7,087 bases of DNA from Enterococcaceae bacterium (GTDB lineage: Bacteria; Bacillota; Bacilli; Lactobacillales; Catellicoccaceae): contig JASLFJ010000026.1 in the NCBI GenBank assembly GCA_030150665.1, positions 1 through 7,087 of the forward strand. The letters run 5' to 3'. Positions within the stretch are counted from its first letter, which is position 1; each line of letters starts with the position of its first letter. The notes below the pieces were generated by a model. That model saw nothing but the letters and a program-made list of their open reading frames with translations. It was not told where the DNA came from and did no database searches. The position numbers were made by a program, and so were the translations under genes. Shown here one piece after another: positions 1 through 4,571 of this stretch.

Positions 1-186
1 GAGGAGTCTCTTGTGTTAGCTCATCAATCTCAAACAGAATTATTAACAAAAGAAGCACAAGGTGAGCATATTACTGTGACACTTCTTACTGTACATAGTC
101 AAGACCACTTGATGAATGCGATTACATTTAAAGATTTAGCAATAGAGATGATTGATGTGTATCGTCGTCTTGATGAAAAAGATTAA
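1..186 (+). CDS. PTS lactose/cellobiose-family EIIA component, C-terminal part (5' end outside window)
   Basis: The 61 visible residues are the C-terminal part of an enzyme IIA of the PTS Lac family, which takes phosphate from HPr and hands it to the cognate IIB during uptake of beta-glucosides, cellobiose, chitobiose or lactose. The family signature is clear: an H-x-x-QTELL-x-x-EA helix at residues 8-19, then TLLTVHSQDHLM at residues 27-38. His32 of this fragment corresponds to the phosphorylated histidine (His78 in the lactococcal IIA-Lac), and Asp35, three residues on, to the metal-binding aspartate. The closing helix (AIEMIDVYRRL) is also typical. A whole protein is usually about 100-115 residues, so about 40-50 are missing. 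The substrate cannot be told from this end. The TAA stop lies inside the left arm of the following terminator, so this is the last gene of its unit. Confidence 0.88.
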   Translation, partial: EESLVLAHQSQTELLTKEAQGEHITVTLLTVHSQDHLMNAITFKDLAIEMIDVYRRLDEKD

Positions 187-211
187 AAGATATTTATCTT
201 TTAATCTTTTT
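176..211 (+). terminator. Rho-independent terminator after the PTS IIA gene
   Basis: A perfect hairpin: GATTAAAAGAT (181-191), loop ATTT (192-195), ATCTTTTAATC (196-206). It is extended by A5 on the left (176-180) and T5 on the right (207-211), giving up to 16 paired bases. The stem includes the IIA stop codon. The A tract and T tract on either side mean it could work in both directions. Confidence 0.85.
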
Positions 212-236
212 CTGTTTTCATATTAAATGATAAAAT
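208..236 (+). promoter_or_regulatory. Candidate lplA promoter (extended -10)
   Basis: TGATAAAAT at 228-236 is a match to the extended -10 form TGnTAnnnT, with TAAAAT at 231-236. A weak -35 (TTTTCT, 208-213) lies 17 bp upstream and overlaps the T tract of the preceding terminator. The start point would fall near 243, leaving a very short leader before the Shine-Dalgarno sequence. It is inferred from consensus only. Confidence 0.4.
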
Positions 237-248
237 AATATTTATATT

Positions 249-254
249 GGAGGA
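249..254 (+). promoter_or_regulatory. Ribosome binding site that fixes the lplA start
   Basis: GGAGGA sits 7 nt before GTG at 262. The longer reading frame opens at TTG 247, but that codon runs into this site and has no Shine-Dalgarno sequence of its own, so GTG 262 is preferred. Confidence 0.8.
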
Positions 255-261
255 ATTAATA

Positions 262-1269
262 GTGTTATATGTGCCAAACGAGATGAATGATCCAAGAATT
301 AATTTAGCGATTGAAACTTATTTATTAAGAGAAAAACAAATTGATGAGCCTATATTACTCTTTTATATTAATGATCCTTCTATTATTATTGGTAGAAATC
401 AAAATACTATTGAAGAGATTAATACAGAATACGTGAAAGAACATGATATTAAAGTCGTTCGTAGATTAAGTGGTGGTGGGGCTGTATATCATGATCACGG
501 TAATTTAAACTTTTCATTTATCATGCCTGATGATGGTCAATCTCATTTGAATTTTGAAAAATTTACACGTCCAATTATTAATGCGCTTCATCAAATGGGA
601 GTGAAAGATGCAGAACTTAAAGGAAGAAATGATTTAGTTATAGGGGATAAGAAATTTTCAGGTAATGCAATGTATGCAACAGAAGGGCGTATGTTTGCGC
701 ATGGAACCATTTTATTTGACAGTAATATTGATGAAGTAGTTCGTGCACTGAAGGTAAGTAAAGAAAAAATTCAGTCTAAAGGGATTCAATCTATTCGATC
801 ACGTGTGACTAATATTAAACCTTATTTATCAGAAGAGTATCAAACAATGACTACACGTGATTTTCGAGATGCTTTGTTATTAAATATTTTTGATACTGAA
901 GCATTAAAAGATGAAGAAATTTATGAATTAACAGAAGCTGATTGGGAAGGTATTGATAAAATTTCAAAAGAGTTATATCAAAATTGGGATTGGAATTATG
1001 GTAAGTCTCCAGAATTTTCTATGGTTCGTAAAAAAAGATTTCCAATTGGAACGATTGAAATTCAATTAAATGTTGAATCTGGTACAATAAAAGATGCAAA
1101 AATTTATGGAGATTTCTTTGGATTTAAACCGGTCAGTGATATTGAACAGCTTCTTGTAGGTCAATTATATAGAGAAGATCATTTAATGGAAGTTTTTAAA
1201 GATATAGATTTAACTCCTTATTTTGGAAATATTCCTTTAGAAGAATTTATACAATTAGTTATTGTATAA
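262..1269 (+). CDS. lplA: Lipoate--protein ligase A
   Basis: The enzyme activates lipoate with ATP to lipoyl-AMP and transfers it to a lysine of the E2 subunits of 2-oxoacid dehydrogenases or of GcvH; it acts in the cytoplasm and scavenges exogenous lipoate. From GTG 262 the protein has 335 residues, normal for the family. Seen in the sequence: FYINDPSIIIGRNQNTIEEIN near residues 34-54, the adenylate-binding RRLSGGGAVYHDHGNLN at about 67-83, and GRNDLVIGDKKFSGNAM at about 121-137, whose Lys131 aligns with the catalytic lysine of E. coli LplA (K133). A C-terminal accessory domain follows (WDWNYGKSPEF, then KIYGDFFG). It resembles the LplA1 type of Gram-positive bacteria more than LplA2, judged from memory. 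It stands alone after a terminator. No clear terminator separates it from spx, so read-through is possible. No lipoyl-domain gene lies nearby to show the substrate. Confidence 0.93.
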   Translation: MLYVPNEMNDPRINLAIETYLLREKQIDEPILLFYINDPSIIIGRNQNTIEEINTEYVKEHDIKVVRRLSGGGAVYHDHGNLNFSFIMPDDGQSHLNFEKFTRPIINALHQMGVKDAELKGRNDLVIGDKKFSGNAMYATEGRMFAHGTILFDSNIDEVVRALKVSKEKIQSKGIQSIRSRVTNIKPYLSEEYQTMTTRDFRDALLLNIFDTEALKDEEIYELTEADWEGIDKISKELYQNWDWNYGKSPEFSMVRKKRFPIGTIEIQLNVESGTIKDAKIYGDFFGFKPVSDIEQLLVGQLYREDHLMEVFKDIDLTPYFGNIPLEEFIQLVIV

Positions 1270-1361
1270 ATACTTAATATATCCAATTAATGACAAATCT
1301 TAATTTTAACCCTTAATTTGAGACTATTATTAAGAAAAACATGAACAATTCCTTATACTTA

Positions 1362-1378
1362 TTTGAAAAAGTTTCAAA
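1362..1378. promoter_or_regulatory. Perfect dyad upstream of the spx promoter
   Basis: TTTGAAA (1362-1368), AAG, TTTCAAA (1372-1378): 7-bp perfect arms about 8 bp upstream of the proposed spx -35. The size and place suit a regulator-binding site, but in such AT-rich DNA it may be chance. I do not recognise the regulator. Confidence 0.3.
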
Positions 1379-1385
1379 AAATATG

Positions 1386-1414
1386 TAGAAATTTTTCACT
1401 AGATCATGTATAAT
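1386..1414 (+). promoter_or_regulatory. spx promoter
   Basis: A perfect -10 TATAAT (1409-1414) lies 17 bp after TAGAAA (1386-1391), which matches four of six -35 positions. The start point would be near 1421, giving a 5' leader of about 63 nt before spx. A dyad TGTAA-GGCA-TTACA (1421-1434) begins at that predicted start point and is listed separately. Confidence 0.6.
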
Positions 1415-1420
1415 TATAAA

Positions 1421-1434
1421 TGTAAGGCATTACA
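1421..1434. promoter_or_regulatory. Operator-like dyad at the predicted spx start point
   Basis: TGTAA (1421-1425), GGCA, TTACA (1430-1434) is a perfect 5-bp dyad with a 4-nt spacer, starting 7 nt after the -10. A protein bound here would block initiation; in RNA it could form a small hairpin at the 5' end. Both readings are inference. Confidence 0.3.
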
Positions 1435-1470
1435 AATATTTTCACGTATGAGTTATAAGAATTAAAGAAG

Positions 1471-1483
1471 GAGTGATTCACTC
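1471..1483 (+). promoter_or_regulatory. Dyad overlapping the spx ribosome binding site
   Basis: GAGTGA-T-TCACTC is a perfect 13-nt dyad that includes GAG of the Shine-Dalgarno AAGGAG (1468-1473) and ends directly before the ATG at 1484. In RNA it can form GAGTG/CACTC with an ATT loop, a 5-bp stem that would partly cover the ribosome binding site. An effect on translation is inference. Confidence 0.35.
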
Positions 1484-1882
1484 ATGTTAACTTTATATAC
1501 ATCGCCAAGTTGTACTTCTTGTCGAAAAGCAAGAGCGTGGTTTCAAAAGCATGATATTCCCTTTGTAGAAAGAAATATATTTTCAGAACCATTAACGATT
1601 TCTGAACTTAAAGAAATTTTAAGAATGACAGAAGATGGTACTGAAGAGATTATTTCAACACGTTCGAAAGTTTTTCAAAATTTAGACATTGACTTAGATG
1701 ATCTTCCTCTTCAAGATTTATTAGAACTCGTACAAGAAAATCCGGGTTTATTACGCCGACCACTAATGTTAGATGATAAACGATTACAAGTAGGATTTAA
1801 TGAGGATGAGATTCGACGCTTCTTACCAAGAGATGTTCGTGCATTAGAATTAAGACAGGCACAATTAATGGCTGGTTTATAG
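1484..1882 (+). CDS. spx: Spx, ArsC-family RNA polymerase-binding redox regulator
   Basis: Spx binds the C-terminal domain of the RNA polymerase alpha subunit. Under disulfide stress it activates thiol-homeostasis genes and interferes with other activators. The 132-residue product matches the family along its length. The CxxC redox switch is present (Cys10, Cys13 in SPSCTSCRKAR). So are Gly52, which is needed for alpha contact in B. subtilis Spx, the RSKVF segment at 60-64, and Arg92 in LLRRP, linked to activity of the oxidised form. The C-terminus is AQLMAGL rather than the AQRLAN I recall for B. subtilis; this end is where YjbH/ClpXP recognition acts, so it may matter for turnover. The start has AAGGAGTGA upstream, but part of that site lies in a dyad touching the ATG. 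spx has its own promoter and terminator. mecA follows; MecA-ClpCP has been linked to Spx turnover. Confidence 0.96.
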   Translation: MLTLYTSPSCTSCRKARAWFQKHDIPFVERNIFSEPLTISELKEILRMTEDGTEEIISTRSKVFQNLDIDLDDLPLQDLLELVQENPGLLRRPLMLDDKRLQVGFNEDEIRRFLPRDVRALELRQAQLMAGL

Positions 1883-1890
1883 TATAAATT

Positions 1891-1926
1891 CCTTCATTTA
1901 TGCAATGTATAAATGAAGGTTTTTTT
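1891..1926 (+). terminator. Rho-independent terminator after spx
   Basis: CCTTCATTTAT (1891-1901) pairs perfectly with ATAAATGAAGG (1909-1919). The stem can be lengthened inwards by a G-T and a C-G pair, and seven T follow (1920-1926). Confidence 0.88.
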
Positions 1927-1946
1927 CTCTAAAAAATTTAAAAAAC

Positions 1947-1974
1947 TTTACTTTTTTTTATTTTAAGATAGAAT
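1947..1974 (+). promoter_or_regulatory. Candidate mecA promoter
   Basis: TAGAAT (1969-1974) matches five of six -10 positions. TTTACT (1947-1952) matches four of six -35 positions, at 16-bp spacing. It lies just after the spx terminator and about 50 nt before mecA, as expected if mecA is transcribed alone. Confidence 0.5.
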
Positions 1975-2009
1975 GAATATAGTATCTATTGTCAATCTTT
2001 AAGCAAAGT

Positions 2010-2022
2010 GAGGTGTATACAC
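2010..2022 (+). promoter_or_regulatory. mecA ribosome binding site within a 10-nt palindrome
   Basis: GAGGTG (2010-2015) is 7 nt before ATG 2023 and decides that start over the upstream in-frame GTG 2008, which lies before the site and has none of its own. GTGTATACAC (2013-2022) is a perfect palindrome sharing the 3' end of the site and ending directly at the ATG. Confidence 0.65.
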
Positions 2023-2679
2023 ATGGAAGTGGAACGTATTAATGAAAATACAATTCGTGTATCAATACGCAAGGAAGATTTGGCAGCTCGTGGAATTATG
2101 ATGATTGATTTATTAGAAAATCAAGGACAAATCGAAGAGTTTTTTCATAGTATACTAGAAGAAGTTGATATTGAACATCAATTTAAAGATACAGATTCTG
2201 TAACTTTTCAAGTACTTCCTAATAAAAATGGACTTGAACTTTATATAAGTAAAAATGGTGCAGCAGCATTAGATATTTTAAAAGAAACAGCATTACTTAA
2301 TGAAGAAGATTTATTAAAATTATTGACCAAATCTGATCCAGAAACGCCACCTGTAACAGAACAAGATTTAGAAGAGATGTTTGTAGCAAGTAATTGTGTA
2401 GGTGTGATTCAATTTAATCAGTTTGAAGATGTGATTCAATTTGCTTATGAGTGGCCATTAAAAGATGATCTTTTAGAATTATATGTCATGAATGATCTTT
2501 ATTACTTGTATTTTGAATTAATGAATATTACAAATCGAACAGAATATTTAAATGCTTTAGCCATCATGTCTGAATTTGGACAAAAAGTCAATATTTCTTA
2601 TCGACGTTTGCAAGAATATGGTACTAAGATTATGGGACCAAATGCTGTTGAGCAAATTAAAGCATTATTTCCAGCGTAA
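2023..2679 (+). CDS. mecA: MecA, adaptor protein of the ClpC unfoldase
   Basis: MecA brings substrates to ClpC-ClpP and triggers ClpC hexamer assembly; known substrates in Bacillus include ComK, and Spx has been reported. From ATG 2023 the product has 218 residues, the length of B. subtilis MecA. The N-terminal substrate-binding domain (about 1-80) carries MEVERINENTIRVSI, DLLENQGQIEEFFHSILEEV and VTFQVLPNKNGLELYISK. An acidic, proline-containing linker runs from about 85 to 120. The C-terminal ClpC-binding domain (about 124-218) shows QFNQFEDVIQFA, LYVMNDLYYLYFEL and the RLQEYGTKIMGPNAVEQIKALFP ending. It has its own promoter and is closed by a strong hairpin. In many Firmicutes coiA follows mecA; here an unrelated membrane protein does. 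The methicillin-resistance gene of the same name is a different gene. Confidence 0.94.
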   Translation: MEVERINENTIRVSIRKEDLAARGIMMIDLLENQGQIEEFFHSILEEVDIEHQFKDTDSVTFQVLPNKNGLELYISKNGAAALDILKETALLNEEDLLKLLTKSDPETPPVTEQDLEEMFVASNCVGVIQFNQFEDVIQFAYEWPLKDDLLELYVMNDLYYLYFELMNITNRTEYLNALAIMSEFGQKVNISYRRLQEYGTKIMGPNAVEQIKALFPA

Positions 2680-2681
2680 TA

Positions 2682-2718
2682 AAAAAACGCAATCTTTAAT
2701 TTAAAGATTGCGTTTTTT
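2682..2718 (+). terminator. Rho-independent terminator after mecA
   Basis: CGCAATCTTT (2688-2697), loop AATTT, AAAGATTGCG (2703-2712): a 10-bp perfect stem flanked by A6 (2682-2687) and T6 (2713-2718). It starts three bases after the mecA stop. Confidence 0.9.
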
Positions 2719-2754
2719 AATGATAACTTTTGAAATTAAAGAAAGGTTTTTAAC

Positions 2755-3654
2755 TTGATCATGAAAGGCAAGATAGCAACTTATATTATTATGACGATAT
2801 TGTTATGTATGGGGGTATTAAGTCATTTATATTATGGATGGCAAAGTTATTTTTTACAAAAACCTATACCTAATGAATATTTGTCAACATATACATCGGA
2901 AGAGTATGGTTCATACTTAATGAATTTTTATCAAGTATTAGATGATGATATTAATGATCATCTCGCTAACCTGCCAAGCCAGATTGATCAATTTGTGATT
3001 TATCAAGATCAGTATACATTAAAGCCTCTATCTTTTGGAAAAACTCCTGAATTAACAATTGATGATCTTTCTTATTTTTTTACTCCGTGGTTAATTGTTA
3101 AACAAATTGAAATGGGAAATCTTTATCTAGAAGATACAGTATGGTATTTACCCACAGATGGGAGCTATCCACAAGGACTTGGTGAGGAGAATATGTCTGG
3201 TTTATTTACTATAGAGCAGCTTATTCAGATGAGTTTTCAGCAAGATAAGACAGCTCTTAATATGTTATCTAGAATATTATCAGGAAGCAGTTATAATGTA
3301 CAAGATCAGTATATGATTCAAGCACTCAGTCTATCTCCTGATATGCCTATAAAATGGTTAGATTTTTTGATGAACAAACAAATCAATCATCCTCTATATA
3401 CTGATTTGTTGGGGTATTATCAGCGTCAATTTGATTTAGGATGGTTTTTAAAAACACAAGAGCATCTCATGTTTATTCAGCCTGTCAGTTATAAAGCTTT
3501 TCAAGGATTAGTGATTACTTTTAATGAGTCTAAGGAAGAAGATCAATCTATAGAGTCTTCTTTACAAAAATACAGTTTGTTGATGAAACAATCTATTGAA
3601 ACAATTTTAGCAACATATAATTTTATAGATGATGATACAGCATTTATACAATAA
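2755..3654 (+). CDS. Membrane-anchored protein, possibly a degenerate beta-lactamase-like serine hydrolase
   Basis: I do not recognise this gene with certainty. The 299-residue product starts with one hydrophobic helix (about 8-28) after a short basic end, so it is probably anchored with its bulk outside. Parts recall class A beta-lactamase or PBP-like serine hydrolases: a strand-like IDQFVIYQDQYTLKPLSF (77-94), then a helix and turn WLIVKQIEMGNLYLEDTVWYL (112-132), then FTIEQLIQMSFQQDKTALNML (151-171), which mimics the region around the SDN motif. The catalytic SxxK is not seen before the helix (SYFFTPW), SDN reads QDK, and no KTG is visible near 240-255, so an active enzyme is unlikely. TTG 2755 is chosen because AAAGG (2742-2746) is 8 nt away; ATG 2761 is the alternative at 14 nt. 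I see no strong promoter after the mecA terminator. Convergent with uspA. Confidence 0.7.
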   Translation: MIMKGKIATYIIMTILLCMGVLSHLYYGWQSYFLQKPIPNEYLSTYTSEEYGSYLMNFYQVLDDDINDHLANLPSQIDQFVIYQDQYTLKPLSFGKTPELTIDDLSYFFTPWLIVKQIEMGNLYLEDTVWYLPTDGSYPQGLGEENMSGLFTIEQLIQMSFQQDKTALNMLSRILSGSSYNVQDQYMIQALSLSPDMPIKWLDFLMNKQINHPLYTDLLGYYQRQFDLGWFLKTQEHLMFIQPVSYKAFQGLVITFNESKEEDQSIESSLQKYSLLMKQSIETILATYNFIDDDTAFIQ

Positions 3655-3689
3655 AACCTTCTTGTTTTAATAAGAAGGTTTTATTGTAT
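3646..3689. terminator. Bidirectional terminator between the hydrolase-like gene and uspA
   Basis: A perfect 18-bp stem, 3646-3663 pairing with 3672-3689, with the 8-nt loop GTTTTAAT. The core CCTTCTT/AAGAAGG is flanked by AAAA and TTTT. It contains the stop codon of the + strand gene and ends three bases short of the uspA stop, so it can serve both converging genes. Confidence 0.88.
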
Positions 3690-3691
3690 GA

Positions 3692-4126
3692 TTATCGAAC
3701 AATCAGTACATCACATAATGCATGACGAACGACATATTCTGAAACAGAACCTACTAATAAGCGCTCAACAGCATTTAATCCAGTAGCGCCTAATACAATA
3801 AGATCAATATCATACTCTGTAGGTAGTTCTCTAGCAATCAATGTTTTAGGTAATCCATGTTGAATAATTGGTGTAACATGAGATAATTCTGCTGCTTTTG
3901 CTCGTCTAGCATAGTCAATTAATGTTTCTTCAGCAGCTTCAGATGTTTTATTTAACATATTTTCATCGACACTTGTAAAGTGTTGAAAAACACGAGTATC
4001 TAGGATATGTACAATAAATAGCTGTGCATTATTTTTTTTAGCAATATTGATCGCTTTATTAAAGGCTTTATCTGCAGGTTTAGAACCATCAATAGCAATC
4101 ATAATACGATTATATGTCTGAGTCAT
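3692..4126 (-). CDS. Universal stress protein, UspA family (ATP-binding type)
   Basis: A 144-residue single-domain Usp, the usual size. It opens with the beta-strand MIAIDGSKPADKAF (Asp13 is the conserved adenine-site residue) and has the FIVHILD strand near 37-43. It ends with the nucleotide-binding signature G-2x-G-9x-G-S: Gly113, Gly116, Gly126, Ser127 in GATGLNAVERLLVGSVSEYVV. These residues mark the ATP-binding subclass, which forms dimers in the cytoplasm. Its physiological target cannot be read from sequence; family members are linked to starvation, oxidative and energy stress. A very strong Shine-Dalgarno sequence, AGGAGG (4135-4140), sits 8 nt before the ATG and directly after the stop of the upstream gene. 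The 15-nt gap makes a two-gene operon with the YtpI-like protein nearly certain. The stop is next to a shared hairpin terminator. Confidence 0.93.
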   Translation of the reverse strand: MTQTYNRIMIAIDGSKPADKAFNKAINIAKKNNAQLFIVHILDTRVFQHFTSVDENMLNKTSEAAEETLIDYARRAKAAELSHVTPIIQHGLPKTLIARELPTEYDIDLIVLGATGLNAVERLLVGSVSEYVVRHALCDVLIVR

Positions 4127-4141
4127 TATAAACTCCTCCTA

Positions 4142-4405
4142 TTATAATTTAGCAATTTTTAAACTGGTAATTGTTGAAAATAATAAGATACAAAAAATAT
4201 AGATAAGTTGTAAAACTAAGCTAACGTTAAGTAGTGTTAATACAATGCCAATAACTCCTAAAATAGCATAACCTAAAGCAAAACGAGTAAAAGGATTATA
4301 TGTTGATTTCGATGAGTTTTTTTGAAATAATATAAATAGTTGAGTTTTCTTATAATAAAGGAACGTACTTAATAATAATAAGATGATACTTAAGATGAGT
4401 AACAC
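4142..4405 (-). CDS. Small three-helix membrane protein, YtpI-like
   Basis: An 87-residue hydrophobic protein with three predicted membrane helices (about 1-17, 43-61 and 64-82) and a polar loop at 19-41 containing KKTQ, QKNSSKS and NPFTR. The pattern and the position next to a ytoI-like gene recall the YtpI family of Bacillus, of unknown function. The similarity is judged from topology and context rather than firm sequence identity. The start is GTG 4405, with AAAGGA about 11 nt upstream, a little far; no better in-frame start codon is near. It is the first gene of an operon with uspA and is transcribed from a good promoter at 4448-4476. Confidence 0.72.
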   Translation of the reverse strand: MLLILSIILLLLSTFLYYKKTQLFILFQKNSSKSTYNPFTRFALGYAILGVIGIVLTLLNVSLVLQLIYIFCILLFSTITSLKIAKL

Positions 4406-4447
4406 AATGATAAAAATCCTTTCATTTTAGAAATAAGCGTTATTGAT

Positions 4448-4476
4448 ATTATATCGAAGATATTTGAGAAGTACAA
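4448..4476 (-). promoter_or_regulatory. Promoter of the ytpI-like/uspA operon
   Basis: Read on the minus strand: TTGTAC (4476-4471), a 17-bp spacer, then a perfect TATAAT (4453-4448). The start point would be near 4441, leaving a leader of about 36 nt. A dyad ATATC-GAA-GATAT (4451-4463) covers part of the -10 and spacer and could be an operator. Confidence 0.6.
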
Positions 4477-4493
4477 ATAATTTATAGCCTTAC

Positions 4494-4510
4494 TAGTTTA
4501 TTATAAACTA
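4494..4510. promoter_or_regulatory. Perfect 17-bp palindrome in the divergent promoter region (putative operator)
   Basis: TAGTTTATTATAAACTA is symmetric around T4502 with 8-bp arms. It lies where the -35 of the rightward promoter would be and about 18 bp upstream of the leftward -35, so one bound dimer could influence both units. The neighbouring HTH protein is the obvious candidate to bind it; this is inference. Confidence 0.5.
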
Positions 4511-4514
4511 TCTA

Positions 4515-4523
4515 TGGTAAAAT
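4515..4523 (+). promoter_or_regulatory. Promoter of the ytoI-like/nrnA operon (extended -10)
   Basis: TGGTAAAAT (4515-4523) is an extended -10. No good -35 is present, and the expected place is taken by the palindrome at 4494-4510. The start point would be near 4530, about 40 nt before the gene. Confidence 0.5.
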
Positions 4524-4555
4524 AAAAATGACATATATATATAAATTTAGAACAG

Positions 4556-4563
4556 AAAAAGGA
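4556..4563 (+). promoter_or_regulatory. Ribosome binding site that fixes the ytoI-like start
   Basis: AAAAAGGA is followed by 8 nt and ATG 4572. The ATG at 4563 overlaps the site itself and cannot use it. Confidence 0.75.
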
Positions 4564-4571
4564 TGGATAAC

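Noticed and set aside
1409..1421. PerR-like box over the spx -10 (TATAATTATA)
   Set aside because: Only one half fits the TTATAAT-n-ATTATAA consensus; the other half has three mismatches in six, and the match is largely the -10 hexamer itself.
2719..2754. Promoter for the hydrolase-like gene (TTGCGT, 17 bp, TGAAAT)
   Set aside because: The -35 lies inside the mecA terminator stem and both hexamers are poor matches, so I do not list it; expression may come from read-through or an undetected promoter.
4390..4425. 11-codon minus-strand frame (ATG at 4425) overlapping the GTG start of the YtpI-like gene, possible leader peptide
   Set aside because: It has no Shine-Dalgarno sequence before the ATG, its own second and third codons form the ribosome binding site of the real gene, and there is no run of regulatory codons.
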